Positions 10,601 to 19,369 of a stretch of DNA of 64,000 nt are shown one piece after another; the first letter of the stretch is position 1; each line of letters begins with the position of its first letter. The translations under genes were made by a program, and so were the position numbers. Source of the DNA: Woeseia sp. (GTDB lineage: Bacteria > Pseudomonadota > Gammaproteobacteria > Steroidobacterales > Woeseiaceae); NCBI GenBank assembly GCA_021773015.1, contig JAJFKW010000001.1:186001-250000 (forward strand), written 5' to 3'. Below the pieces are notes generated by a model. It was not told the DNA's origin and did no database searches. It saw only the letters and a program-made list of their open reading frames with translations.

Positions 10601-10708
10601 TTGGCCAGGGTCCTCCAGCGATGGTTCGAATACTGAGTCTGCCGCTGCTGCAAATGTGCAAAAGTAAAGAAAGAGTGCAAATACCAGTCGTCGTTGAAGA
10701 GATTGCAT
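7607..10708 (-). CDS. Large exported membrane-anchored protein, unknown function (third gene of ECF operon)
   Basis: 1033 residues. It has a signal peptide ending near residue 22 (FCTFAAAADS), a long beta-rich extracytoplasmic region with repeated segments of type VTVPLVSTAATLVEVLVDG and ATVRARVKVETF, and three C-terminal membrane helices (first about WLSLVAVVLTWGGIIAL). The ATG at 10708 gives a clean signal peptide and lies 13 bases after the stop of the VWA gene, so the two form an operon led by an ECF sigma gene. I recognise no named domain. The topology suggests a large periplasmic domain tethered to the inner membrane, perhaps partnering the VWA protein. Confidence 0.8.
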   Translation of the reverse strand: MQSLQRRLVFALFLYFCTFAAAADSVFEPSLEDPGQVTLPLSQYQQLIEQANQPTDPVPSSATLGASILSIEFDERDNRVTATVRARVKVETFTDGWALVHLLQPGAALESATIDGNPVQLVQRADGLFWLTDEKQNVMIELTYHADAHFSDRAYIATLPIPKAAATQFELNIPQTHIDLSVSPAANLTKTEANGGTQLSGTISSSPAMMVTWRVAQDRPYVLSRADYRGTVQGDAIAWSATFSTENLTDNEVTVPLVSTAATLVEVLVDGTAAMVFTERGRFSVSIAEAGQHEIELAFQSPISYPDGVPSASFDIPKVPVSRFELDLPGDKLLRVNPLATVETTRTGDRTHTVFFTRLSNTLELNWMEAIPEDVAVERRANAAIYQAVHAAEGVLYGLAAIDYEITRGDANSFDFVIPSDAQVNRVTSPSNAIADWVILESDSEDEDHIRVFLNRAVFDNFTLIVKFEQLLDGNNDATTATNNTGKIDVPLLRALDVTRQNGMIALLSGSELALAPSSNEKMVEVGENQLPAFFRNLLGQAVSHTYKYYDENASLLASTVTPERKRGKFNAQIDTLISIGEVTLKGLVSIENDVKSGSLHDLTLSLPSDVNILSVSGPSIRTHNIVADGDTQRVDIEFTQEMAGRFRVELNYERIMLDGAAETTVPQIAVADADVEHGRIAVEALSVLEVQASQVEQLSSLEISDLPKQLLLKTTNPILLAYKYVKTDKPFALDLRITRHEEIDVQVAAIDTATYKTLYTLDGLAVTRAQYSVRNSRRQFLRLALPEDSNIWSVFVNGHAQKPAFAADSEGGQREILIKMINSASAFPVELVYATQAAAMRTFGKVSGHLPKPDMIVTQTNWDVYVPPSPKYSEPQSNMNILANHVATSLKHASVDLLRSAAGSIARGEPLHIDLPTQGMLYQFSKLYANQSADDAAFSIRYVNQHANVMGFWLSLVAVVLTWGGIIALGSKRIVTPQYFPPTLILAGVFMAIVAFNLLGASFGPASGLAIAVGGTVGCGLIWQKFRLRQSQ

Positions 10709-10721
10709 AGCAGTAACTCCG

Positions 10722-13547
10722 CTAATTTCGGCTGTTAGACAGCGGCCGATGGACCTTGGCCCAGGCGGCGTATTGAAGTGAATCGGTAAGAAGTGGCTCG
10801 TTAGCGTGTCTGTCTGGCGATGACAAGACGTTGATGTACGAATTAAGTATTCGTTCATCGCGCAGTAGTTCTGGGTCGTTTTCCCACTCTGCGATGAACG
10901 TCCGTAGATGGCTTACGATTGAGCGCGAGCGTGCCAATTCCAATATTGCGAGATCGAAATCCTGCTTACTGACGGCGTCTGCTGCCAGCCTTGCAGCTTG
11001 ACCAAAGTGATAGGCGAGCAGGTTCTTCAAAACAGACAATTCGGATGGACCACGGACCAAATCGCCTTCCGGCAGGACGAATCGACTGCGGAGGATGCCG
11101 TTTTTCTTGAATACGAGATCTTTGTAACGCAGTGAAACGTCGGCAACAGGCCCGGCCTGATCGACAACAACGTCGATCAACACCGTTAAACTATCATCAG
11201 CAAATACGCTCGGAATGATTATCTGGATGCCGTCTTCGTCATCACCACGATCGGCGTCGATGCCAAGATTGTTACGCAGGCGCTGGTCCATTGTGGTCTC
11301 AATTTCTTTGACTTTTTGACTGTCATCTACGTCGAGTCGGCGTGAACCTATGACATCGACCAAATGGACTCCCGGTGCAAGACGTATTGACAGGCGAGCA
11401 GCACGCGCAACCGCACGGCTGGCTGAGTGCAGTTCTTCTTCGACCAACGCACGTGCACCTTCGGCCGACTCTAGATAGCGGCGATTTCCAAGGCCCGCCA
11501 AGACCATTTCCTCGACACTTTCGCTTTGTGGTTTGTCACCCAGCGGAAAGACACTAAGCGTGATGCCATTTTTTGCCTGATGATGGGCGATCGTGGTTAA
11601 CGCATCGACCTCGCTTAAGCTGCCGGCGGTAATCAGGAGAATAGCGCTACTACCGAGGGGGCGACTCGGGTCGTCACCAGATTTGACGAGTTGCGCAGCC
11701 TGTAGGATCGCGCGAGCCAGATCGCTATCTGGCCTGGCCGTTGCAGGGTTGAGCATGTTTTGCATCGCGAGCTGCAAAGACCCGTACCGAAAATCATCGG
11801 CAAGGATCGTTGAATCCTCGGAACCGTCATTGAGCACCAGGGAAAACCGATCGCCTGACCGTTTGCTGCTCAAAAGGGCCTCCAGCAAGGCACGCCCCTC
11901 GATTCGCACGGAGTCATCGGCATCGTCCGGTAAGTCCAGGACTACAGCAAGATTCATCGCCGGACGTTGCCCTCGCAGATGCTCGATACCACGTAAACCA
12001 ACTTGGATTCGCATGCGAGTTGGTCCGTCGACTGCATTCGCATCACTCATCACGGACAATGCCAGTGCATTGTCGGCAGGTGCATCGAATGGCTGATCAA
12101 TAGGTGTGACTTCTCGCTCCAAGCGCCATGCTTCACCGAGAGAACTTCGATCCCAGCGAGCAAGACGTGCGCCGAGCAAGCGAATCTGCGGATCGCCAGG
12201 AACATAATGGTTGGCCCAATACCCATCAGGATCCTTATAGGCAAGACTCGTTGTTCGTTGGTAGTGATTTAGGAAACCGGAACCGCCACTATCGGTAAGT
12301 GATGTTTTTCCGGCGCTCGCAATAATTTTTTGAATCTCTACCTGCCGTTCGAGCTTGTCACCAAGTGGATCGTCGCCTTTTTGCTTGCGCCCAAATTCAT
12401 CAAGTCGCTTTTCGAATCCTGCGTTACTTGTGAGTCCCGCAGATACCGATCCTTTTTGCGAATTTTCTTTTGTTTGCGCGGCCAAATCACGAGATATGAG
12501 GTCCGGGTCAAACATTCCGAAGTCCCGTAAATCGTCATTTGCATCCTGATTTGTACGATCAGCAGAATCTCCAAGCGAGCGATGACCGCTGTGCGACTGT
12601 TTCGCTTGAGCAACCTCAGACGAATAGTCTTCATTTACGACGCCGCCTTCGCCGACCATGCCGCCCAAACGAAGACTTGGTCGGGTCAACCGCTCTTGCG
12701 AGGCGACGGCTGGTGGTGCCGGCCCGCCGGACGCAGTTCCTCCAGCACCAAGTTTGCGTAGTTCTTCATTTAGAACTTCGAAATCGTCTGTGTCGCTGCG
12801 GCCGGTGAGCAGCCGAATGCTTGATTCGTCAGGCGGCGCAGCAGGACGCTCTAATACTTCTGGTGTTAGGGCGAAAGCCGGGGTTTCGTTTTCGAGTACC
12901 GGTGCGGGCTTATTTGCGACGATACGGCGGTTACGTGAGTCCAATGACTTGTCTGCTTCTGACTGATCGCTGCTGCGGTACTCGCCGCCTAGCACCGAGC
13001 CATCGAAAAAACTGTTGGTGGCGGCCTCACTGTCATTTGCTGACTTCTTTGGCTCCGGATCAGGTTCTGTTTCGAGCGTGAATCGACCATCAACCACCAA
13101 TTGACTATTGCTCTGTGCCGTTTGTCGTTCACCATTCTGGTCGAATCCGAACGGGAGTGGTTCCTGTGGTGCGCGTTCGATTTGGATTGAGGACAACTGT
13201 GCACGATCTGCGTTTTCCAGCTCATCTAAAAGACGCGGCGATAGCGCGAGTACCGCAAGCATTACCATGGCTGTTCCCAAAACGCCTGCAGAATGCCGGC
13301 TCCATGGAGACGAAGTGGCGTTATCGGAATTCTCCGTATCGATCATTTCTGACGTTTGTACCAATAACGACTCGGAAGCCGCGCGTTCCGGCAAGGCGTC
13401 GAGTAATTCTGGCAGTAACGCGTAAGCGTCCAATACATTTTGACAATCGCTGCAGTCGGCTAAGTGTGCGGTGAAACTTGACTTGCTGCGAAGCGCCGCA
13501 ACACCATTTTCGACCAAATAATCTTTGAGTTTCTGACAGTCGCTCAT
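10722..13547 (-). CDS. Anti-sigma (ZAS zinc finger) fused to a large VWA-domain protein
   Basis: 941 residues. An N-terminal zinc anti-sigma motif H-x3-C-x2-C sits at His28, Cys32, Cys35 (HLADCSDC). One membrane helix follows at about 87-104 (GVLGTAMVMLAVLALS), then about 320 residues of low-complexity, polar, Pro/Ser/Asp-rich linker. A von Willebrand A-like domain spans about 530-700 and a C-terminal region contains DVSLRYKDLVFKKNG. The MIDAS strand reads LAVVLDLPDDAD rather than DxSxS, so metal binding is doubtful. ATG overlaps the sigma gene stop (ATGA). Probable topology: ZAS inside binding the sigma factor, VWA outside. Parts of the C-terminal half resemble YfbK-type VWA proteins. Confidence 0.82.
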   Translation of the reverse strand: MSDCQKLKDYLVENGVAALRSKSSFTAHLADCSDCQNVLDAYALLPELLDALPERAASESLLVQTSEMIDTENSDNATSSPWSRHSAGVLGTAMVMLAVLALSPRLLDELENADRAQLSSIQIERAPQEPLPFGFDQNGERQTAQSNSQLVVDGRFTLETEPDPEPKKSANDSEAATNSFFDGSVLGGEYRSSDQSEADKSLDSRNRRIVANKPAPVLENETPAFALTPEVLERPAAPPDESSIRLLTGRSDTDDFEVLNEELRKLGAGGTASGGPAPPAVASQERLTRPSLRLGGMVGEGGVVNEDYSSEVAQAKQSHSGHRSLGDSADRTNQDANDDLRDFGMFDPDLISRDLAAQTKENSQKGSVSAGLTSNAGFEKRLDEFGRKQKGDDPLGDKLERQVEIQKIIASAGKTSLTDSGGSGFLNHYQRTTSLAYKDPDGYWANHYVPGDPQIRLLGARLARWDRSSLGEAWRLEREVTPIDQPFDAPADNALALSVMSDANAVDGPTRMRIQVGLRGIEHLRGQRPAMNLAVVLDLPDDADDSVRIEGRALLEALLSSKRSGDRFSLVLNDGSEDSTILADDFRYGSLQLAMQNMLNPATARPDSDLARAILQAAQLVKSGDDPSRPLGSSAILLITAGSLSEVDALTTIAHHQAKNGITLSVFPLGDKPQSESVEEMVLAGLGNRRYLESAEGARALVEEELHSASRAVARAARLSIRLAPGVHLVDVIGSRRLDVDDSQKVKEIETTMDQRLRNNLGIDADRGDDEDGIQIIIPSVFADDSLTVLIDVVVDQAGPVADVSLRYKDLVFKKNGILRSRFVLPEGDLVRGPSELSVLKNLLAYHFGQAARLAADAVSKQDFDLAILELARSRSIVSHLRTFIAEWENDPELLRDERILNSYINVLSSPDRHANEPLLTDSLQYAAWAKVHRPLSNSRN

Positions 13548-14173
13548 TGCGTTGCCCTCACGATTTCGAGATTTGCTGATGCGGATTCCGGGTGTTCGCG
13601 CCGCGCAAGCCACTCTGCAAGCGTCAATCGCGCGCGTCGCAAATGCGTTTTCACCGTGCTCTCCGGCATATCCAGCATCTCGGCAATCTCATTCATACGT
13701 AATCCTTTGATTGTGCTGAGCACCAGGATTTGGCGTTGTACGTCGGGTAGGGTGGCGATGCGCGATTCAACCCAGCGTGCCGTTTCGCGATGATCAGTCG
13801 TCACGTCGGCTCCCGGTTCGTGCGCGGTTTTTTCAATCGGTAGTTGTTTGAGAAAGCGCCAACGACGGCCTTCGCTGCGACGATAATTACGGACGGTATT
13901 AAGAACGATACTGACCAACCACGGCCGCAATGCCTGATTTGACCGGTAGGTTGGGGCGGCCTGATGTATTTTGAGAAATACTTCTTGAAAAAGATCATCG
14001 CGATTCTGTGAGTCAATGCCATATCGATATAAGAATGAGTAGACGAGTGATTGGTAATGACGCATGAGTTGAGAAAATGCCTCGCTGTCGCCACGACAGT
14101 AACGCGGCAACCAGCCTCTTTCCTCAAGATCCAATACTTCGGATTCGTTGTCGCTTGCATCATCGTGCTTCAT
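13544..14173 (-). CDS. ECF-type RNA polymerase sigma factor
   Basis: 209 residues. Region 2 is at about 30-100 (FSQLMRHYQSLVYSFLYRYG, DDLFQEVFLKIHQAAPTYR, RPWLVSIVLNTVRNYRR). Region 4 is at about 140-190 (LPDVQRQILVLSTIKGLRMN, then EIAEMLDMPESTVKTHLRRA). It heads a three-gene operon and overlaps the downstream anti-sigma/VWA gene by 4 bases (ATGA), the usual arrangement of a sigma factor with its cognate anti-sigma. A possible housekeeping-type promoter (TTGAAA, 17 bp, TGTAAG) lies upstream, but the sigma factor may also drive its own operon. Confidence 0.93.
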   Translation of the reverse strand: MKHDDASDNESEVLDLEERGWLPRYCRGDSEAFSQLMRHYQSLVYSFLYRYGIDSQNRDDLFQEVFLKIHQAAPTYRSNQALRPWLVSIVLNTVRNYRRSEGRRWRFLKQLPIEKTAHEPGADVTTDHRETARWVESRIATLPDVQRQILVLSTIKGLRMNEIAEMLDMPESTVKTHLRRARLTLAEWLARREHPESASANLEIVRATQ

Positions 14174-14388
14174 ACATCTACCTTGAAGTCCTCACTACTG
14201 CTTACACCGCAGATCGAAAATAGTTTCAAATAGTCCAAACTTATTTCATAGATAAGCTGAGCTTAGGCTTAGCGTGACCCGACATCTACGCGCTTGTGCC
14301 CAATTGGTGTCCTTGTCGGTGTTTCACATTCGCATTATGTAATAATTGACGAATTGACTGATCAATCGTCGACGCGAGGAAGGCAACT

Positions 14389-15009
14389 ATGCCAAACGAA
14401 CTTTTATTGATTGGATTTGTTGCCGCAGCGCTTGTTGTGCTGTTGATTCCTGGACCCGGAGTCCTGTACGTCGTCGGTCGAAGTATCGGACAAGGGTATC
14501 GCGTCGGCCTTGCATCCGCGCTTGGACTGGCTATAGGCGCGTTTGTCCACGTCGCCGCAGCGACAGTCGGCCTGTCGGCTATATTGCTGACATCGTCAAT
14601 CGCGTTTTCTTTCGTCAAGATTCTGGGGGCGCTTTACCTAATTTATCTTGGCGTGATGATCCTCGTTTCGCGCAGTCACAGCATTACGCCAAATCTCCAA
14701 CCGCCATTGTCCTTGTATCGTGCGATGGCCGATGGGGTCATTGTTAGCGTGCTGAATCCGAAAATTGCGGTGTTTTTTCTTGCATTTCTACCGCAATTCA
14801 TTGATCCGGCTGGCGCACCTGTTAACCAACAAGTATTACTGCTCGGCCTCATCTATATCGCATTGGCACTTGTCACCGACAGTTTTTACGCGTTGATGGC
14901 CGGCAGTTTACGACGGTGGCTGGGTAGTCGGGTAATGCAGGGCCCGGTACCGAAGTATGTGAGCGGAGGTCTTTACGTGGGTTTGGGCATAAAGGCTGCC
15001 GTCGACTAG
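14389..15009 (+). CDS. LysE family amino-acid exporter
   Basis: 206 residues with five to six membrane helices and the LysE/RhtB hallmark near the N-terminus (LIPGPGVLYVVGRSIGQGYR). Other typical stretches are ILGALYLIYLGVMIL and SVLNPKIAVFFLAFLPQFI. ATG at 14389 with GAGGAAGG just upstream. Members export amino acids or homoserine lactones through the inner membrane; specificity is unclear. It stands alone, divergent from the sigma factor operon. Confidence 0.92.
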   Translation: MPNELLLIGFVAAALVVLLIPGPGVLYVVGRSIGQGYRVGLASALGLAIGAFVHVAAATVGLSAILLTSSIAFSFVKILGALYLIYLGVMILVSRSHSITPNLQPPLSLYRAMADGVIVSVLNPKIAVFFLAFLPQFIDPAGAPVNQQVLLLGLIYIALALVTDSFYALMAGSLRRWLGSRVMQGPVPKYVSGGLYVGLGIKAAVD

Positions 15010-15076
15010 CTATGCGGAGAGTAACGACAATGCAATCCAACGCGTTTAGACCCCGCCACTGGAGACGACAATTGGC

Positions 15077-17305
15077 TCAAGTCGCAGCGCTCAAATCCGC
15101 CAAATAGGTTTTAACTTGGCTGCGCAGGCTTGCTTCTTCTTCTTCCCAACGTTTCATGGCATTCGCGATGCTAGGTGTGGCAACAAATTCTGCGTATTGT
15201 GCTTGCGAAAATGTACGCCGCCAATCCAAATGCATGGCAACCGATTCACTGAAGTAGTCGGCCAAAGCGACTTCGACAGCCTCGTCAATATTATCCCGGA
15301 GAACTAAAATACCGACTTGGGTCGCAGGGTTGTCAGATGGATTGAGTCCAAATGTTTTTGCCAACTCTATTGTGCGGTCTAGGCGCCTGAGCAATTCCTC
15401 GCGAGGTAATGAAATGTACCAAGCATCGAATGCCGTGTATTGCGCTAAACGATACTTGAGTGGTGCCGTCATTAGCTCAATATCAAGGATATTTGGCGCG
15501 TGTGCTTCCAAATACTCGAATTCTTGCTCAACCGTGCCACGGCTCGCCGCAATCCGCAGCAGGTGCTGTACGGCACCCGCATAGGCAAAGCGACGCTCGT
15601 CAATATCGTCTTCAATGGCGCGTCGCGCGCTAATTATGCTCGCTTCTTCATCGCCAAGATTGATTGCGCGCAATAATTCCAATCGGTAGGAAATTTCGCT
15701 CGTCGGGGCAATGGCCATTACTCGTTTGCGAAAATCATCAGCCTCGTCAATTAGCCCCAGTTCGTAAAGAAACATGGCAACGATGCCCGAAAGCTCATGG
15801 TCGACTGGATCCACCGCAATTGCCTTCAAAAATTGTTGTACGTACTCCAGTCCGTCACCTTCCCGCATGCTTAATCCTGCGAGATTCGCATAAGCATTTG
15901 GCTGATTCGGTTCGATATCGAGCGACTTTTGTAACGCTGCTCGCGCATTCTCCGGCTGCTCAAGTGCCATGTATAGCGAACCAAGTTCGTAATGAATTCT
16001 TGGGTTAAAAGGGTCCCGACGCAGCGCGTCATTCATCACCTGAACTGCTTTATCGAATTGCTGGGTCCCTTTGTAGAAATGCGTCAGGAGAATCTTCGGT
16101 TGTAGAGTTGCACGCTCTGCAGCAACAATTCTCTCGAACTCAGCAAGCGCTCCAATGAATATCTGTGGTCCTTCAAGTTCCGCACGCGCCGCAGTAGCGG
16201 CGAAAAATCGTATGGCTTGAGCATCGATATCGTCCGGACGGATCTCAAGCACTTGATCGGTAATTGCTTCGATTTCCGAATTCGCTGACTGTAGATCAAG
16301 CAGACCCGTTTCAAATTGGTGCAGGTAAACGTAAGCGAGCGAGGTCTTCGCATCAATGAAATCAGGGTCTATGGTCAGTGCGCCTTTGAGTAATTCCTCG
16401 GCTGCTTTGAGACCGCCGTACGAAAACGTCGAGCGCGCCTGTTGCGCCTGAAGGTATAGATCGTAAGCATCTGGATCTGAAGTCATTGCGCGTGCGGCCA
16501 ACGATATGTCGGTTCGACCGAGCAATGATTTTGATAGTGCACTACCAACCTCTAGTGCTATTTCATCCTGTATGGCGAAGATATCATCGAGCGTTCGGTC
16601 GTACGTCTTGGACCAAACATGAAAGCCGTCATCTGCTCGAATGAGCTGTGCGGTAATCCGCACCCGATCGCCAGCACGTTGGACGCTGCCTTCCAAAACG
16701 TGTGCAACCTCCAACGCCTTTGCGATTTCAACGATGGTCTTGTTCTGACCTCTGAATGCGAAACTCGAGGTTCGCGCGGCAACCTTCAGGTCAGGAACCT
16801 GGGCAAGCATGTGCAACAGTGTTTCTGTGAGTCCGTCTGAAAAATAAGCGTTGTCTTCATCCCCAGACATATTGAGAAACGGCAATACGGCAACCGATGA
16901 GTTACTGATCGGCGAGGTGCCCGGGGCGCTATTGTCTATATCCAGTCTTGAACTGAACACCGAAATAAATACGATGCCAAGAATGACTGAAACGATCGTT
17001 ACATATTCCAGGCGCCGGCCGCGACTGGGTTGTACCGGGCTTTCGCGGTCGATGTCACGGTCTTTCTTGATGCCGTCGGGCGTTAGCTCATAGGCCCATG
17101 CAAGAATAATGGCTGGTATGAAGCCCAGCGCAAATATCAGCATTATGGCCTTTGAAATCCACTCGGGGGCGCCAAATGCCGGCAGGATAGTCGTGAAGAC
17201 CTCTGTTAACAACCAGCCCACAACGAGGTATGCCGCCGCAATCCGGAATACATTTCGGCGTTTAAGCTCGTCAAACAGGGACAAATGCGGGCTCCTGCGG
17301 CTCAT
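15077..17305 (-). CDS. TolB-like / TPR repeat membrane protein
   Basis: 742 residues. Two membrane segments occur in the first 60 (AAYLVVGWLLTEVFTTILPAF and a second ending IILAWAYELTPDGI), and a third at about 100-118. Then comes the FlgO/TolB-like module (SVAVLPFLNMSGDEDNAYFS, DGLTETLLHMLAQVPDLKV, HVLEGSVQRAGDRVRITAQL) and tetratricopeptide repeats to about residue 560 (e.g. NPRIHYELGSLYMALEQPEN). This layout is common in gammaproteobacterial adenylate-cyclase-like regulators, but no cyclase domain or DNA-binding domain is present here. Probably a signalling or scaffolding protein at the inner membrane. Confidence 0.85.
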   Translation of the reverse strand: MSRRSPHLSLFDELKRRNVFRIAAAYLVVGWLLTEVFTTILPAFGAPEWISKAIMLIFALGFIPAIILAWAYELTPDGIKKDRDIDRESPVQPSRGRRLEYVTIVSVILGIVFISVFSSRLDIDNSAPGTSPISNSSVAVLPFLNMSGDEDNAYFSDGLTETLLHMLAQVPDLKVAARTSSFAFRGQNKTIVEIAKALEVAHVLEGSVQRAGDRVRITAQLIRADDGFHVWSKTYDRTLDDIFAIQDEIALEVGSALSKSLLGRTDISLAARAMTSDPDAYDLYLQAQQARSTFSYGGLKAAEELLKGALTIDPDFIDAKTSLAYVYLHQFETGLLDLQSANSEIEAITDQVLEIRPDDIDAQAIRFFAATAARAELEGPQIFIGALAEFERIVAAERATLQPKILLTHFYKGTQQFDKAVQVMNDALRRDPFNPRIHYELGSLYMALEQPENARAALQKSLDIEPNQPNAYANLAGLSMREGDGLEYVQQFLKAIAVDPVDHELSGIVAMFLYELGLIDEADDFRKRVMAIAPTSEISYRLELLRAINLGDEEASIISARRAIEDDIDERRFAYAGAVQHLLRIAASRGTVEQEFEYLEAHAPNILDIELMTAPLKYRLAQYTAFDAWYISLPREELLRRLDRTIELAKTFGLNPSDNPATQVGILVLRDNIDEAVEVALADYFSESVAMHLDWRRTFSQAQYAEFVATPSIANAMKRWEEEEASLRSQVKTYLADLSAAT

Positions 17306-17327
17306 GGGCGATAGTGGGCGATAGCGA

Positions 17328-17333
17328 ATTATA
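17328..17333 (-). promoter_or_regulatory. Putative -10 box of the TPR protein gene
   Basis: A perfect TATAAT on the minus strand ends 22 bases ahead of the ATG at 17305. It lies beside a short direct repeat (GGGCGATAG twice, 17307-17325). The -35 is not convincing. Confidence 0.35.
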
Positions 17334-17526
17334 GCAACGGTAGTGTTGTGTTTGATGTCCGATAGAGAGGATTAGTTGCGATTATTTTGGCGTCGCTTCG
17401 CTTGGCGTCGTCGCCTTCACAAGCCCTGGGCCCATTGGCCCCGCAAATTGGTATCTTTTAGGCACTGAAACCGTGTGCGTTGTTGGCAAAATCCGATTGT
17501 CGCAATATGAGGCCGCTGAGGTCTTG

Positions 17527-18630
17527 CTAATTAAATTCGATAATTATTTTCCCTCTAGCACGGCCACTCTCCGAATACTGAACCGCACTACGGACATCAT
17601 TGAGATCAAACCGTTTGTCGATAACTGCGGCAACTTTACCCGCTGCCATTAGGCTCGCGAGCGCATTTAGGTCGTCTTGATTCAATTCGGCAAGAATCGT
17701 GACCAATTCTTGCTTCACGAATGGCGATACAAAAAGTGCCTTAAGTGGAGTGACAAGTGGGCCGAGCCAATTGCCCTTGCCGCCGCCAACAATGACCAAT
17801 TTGCCTTCTGGCGTAAGGACTCTCCGATTTTTGGACAGTGAGTGATTACCAACATTGTCAACAATAACGTCATATTTTTGACCGAGTTCGGTGTAGTTGG
17901 CCCTTTTGTAGTCGATGACATGATCGGCACCAATACGGCGAACCATTTCAAGGTTGCGGGTGCTGCATACGCCGGTTACTTCGGCGCCCATAGATTTGGC
18001 AATTTGTACTGCGAAAGTGCCAACACCGCCTGACGCGCCATTTATCAGGACCTTTTGACCCGATTCTAGTTTGCCCTTGTCGCGCAATGCCTGTAATGCG
18101 GTTACGCCGGCAATCGGTACTGCAGCAGCTTGCTCGAAACTCACGTTTTCAGGCTTAGCAACGACCGCGCGATCTTCCGGGACAATTACGTATTCAGAGA
18201 ATGCTCCGCCCCTACCGCCAAATACCTCATCGCCAATCTGGAAACGCGTAACGTTTTCGCCGATTTCGACAACTGTCCCTGAAAAATCGACGCCGACAGT
18301 CGTATCTACCGGCGATCCCAAACCGGAACTCAAGCGCATGATATATGGCGATCCTCTCATGTAGTGCCAGTCCAAAGGATTAACTGCAGCTGCCTGAACT
18401 CGTACAAGTATTTCATCTTGTTGTGGTTTTGGCTTTTCCACATCGACGTATTCAAGCACATCTGTATCGCCGTAACAGGGAGCGACAATCGATTTCATTA
18501 GTTCGACATTGCCCGGTACGTTAGGCGGTGGCTCGCAGTCATCGGTATGGCTTAGTGTGACGGCAATACCGGTAATAGCGATCACGAAAAAGAGCAACAT
18601 GCCGCTTAATACTTTGTTACGTCGTTTCAT
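17527..18630 (-). CDS. Zinc-independent MDR-family NAD(P)-dependent oxidoreductase (quinone oxidoreductase-like)
   Basis: 367 residues. The first 28 form a hydrophobic signal or anchor (LLFFVIAITGIAVTLS), unusual for this normally cytosolic family. The GroES-like part has VRVQAAAVNPLDWHYMRG and GVDFSGTVVEIGENV. The Rossmann part has QKVLINGASGGVGTFAVQIA and TGVCSTRNLEMVRRIGADHV. The zinc-binding cysteines of alcohol dehydrogenases are absent, fitting the quinone/enone reductase branch. Probably membrane-tethered or exported; substrate unknown. Confidence 0.88.
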   Translation of the reverse strand: MKRRNKVLSGMLLFFVIAITGIAVTLSHTDDCEPPPNVPGNVELMKSIVAPCYGDTDVLEYVDVEKPKPQQDEILVRVQAAAVNPLDWHYMRGSPYIMRLSSGLGSPVDTTVGVDFSGTVVEIGENVTRFQIGDEVFGGRGGAFSEYVIVPEDRAVVAKPENVSFEQAAAVPIAGVTALQALRDKGKLESGQKVLINGASGGVGTFAVQIAKSMGAEVTGVCSTRNLEMVRRIGADHVIDYKRANYTELGQKYDVIVDNVGNHSLSKNRRVLTPEGKLVIVGGGKGNWLGPLVTPLKALFVSPFVKQELVTILAELNQDDLNALASLMAAGKVAAVIDKRFDLNDVRSAVQYSESGRARGKIIIEFN

Positions 18631-18936
18631 ATGTCCAATTCCTCAAGAGTGAAATCGCTTTTTCTGCCGGTCGGCAGACAATGTAATTGAATGTCCGCTT
18701 CAATGAAATAATCTCCATCGAGGTGAATATACGCGGTTGATCGTCCAACAAATTTTGTAACTGCTGTTCAACTTAACAGCGTTGCTCACTCAAATGGTTG
18801 CAGCGGCAACAGACTATATAGCGCGAGCAATCCATCCTGGAAGGCCGGTCTGGCAGATTGTCATTCACGCATGGAAACGAGATAGCTTCGTCAATTGAAG
18901 TGAAATCTTGTATATAGCCAATCGGCAATATATTAT
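18631..18936. other. Intergenic region upstream of the ArsR gene
   Basis: 306 bp between the divergent MDR oxidoreductase and ArsR genes. Apart from the inverted repeat described separately at 18913-18930, I see no gene, RNA or clear promoter. Confidence 0.4.
18913..18930. promoter_or_regulatory. Candidate ArsR operator (imperfect inverted repeat)
   Basis: TATAGCC-AATC-GGCAATA: arms match at 6 of 7 positions. It lies 6 bp ahead of the ArsR-type gene start, where an autorepressor would sit. Confidence 0.35.
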
Positions 18937-19269
18937 GTGTCGATGAGCAGAATTGCAGCAAGCGCCGATCCATTTTATGCCATTGCGGATGGCACCCGGC
19001 GTCGCATGCTGGATGCATTGTGTGCCGGTGAATTGACCGCAACAGCGCTTGGCACCGGTGCCAATCTTGCGCAACCCACCGTATCTAAACATCTACGAGT
19101 ACTTCGAGAATCCGGTTTGGTCGAGGTCAGACGAAATGGCCGAGAACGCATCTATTCATTGACGCCGGGAAGACTGCGGCCGGTCTTCGACTGGATGAGC
19201 CATTACCAAGCGTTTTGGCCAGCACGTCTCGATAGCCTACGTGAACTATTAGAAAGGGCAGACGATTGA
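18937..19269 (+). CDS. ArsR-family winged-helix transcriptional regulator
   Basis: 110 residues, mostly a single winged helix. It shows ADPFYAIADGTRRRMLDAL, ATALGTGANLAQPTVSKHLR (recognition helix), VLRESGLVEVRRNGRERIYS (wing) and a C-terminal stretch ending WPARLDSLRELLE. This is the ArsR subgroup normally paired with SRPBCC/AHSA1 or DUF899 genes, and lacks the metal-binding Cys of true ArsR/SmtB. A GTG at 18937 and an ATG at 18943 are both possible starts. A DUF899 gene follows 100 bp downstream, a typical partner. Confidence 0.9.
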   Translation: MSMSRIAASADPFYAIADGTRRRMLDALCAGELTATALGTGANLAQPTVSKHLRVLRESGLVEVRRNGRERIYSLTPGRLRPVFDWMSHYQAFWPARLDSLRELLERADD

Positions 19270-19369
19270 GCGCAATCCGGAATGACGCCGTTGGACATCG
19301 GTTGGAGCGCAAATGTGCCGTGCATTGGCCAGAACAGTATCCGCAGTTACTTAATTTCAGGAGGCAATC

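Noticed and set aside
12658-12966. Long antisense frames within the VWA gene
   Set aside because: They mirror the coding bias of the true gene on the other strand and have no motifs.
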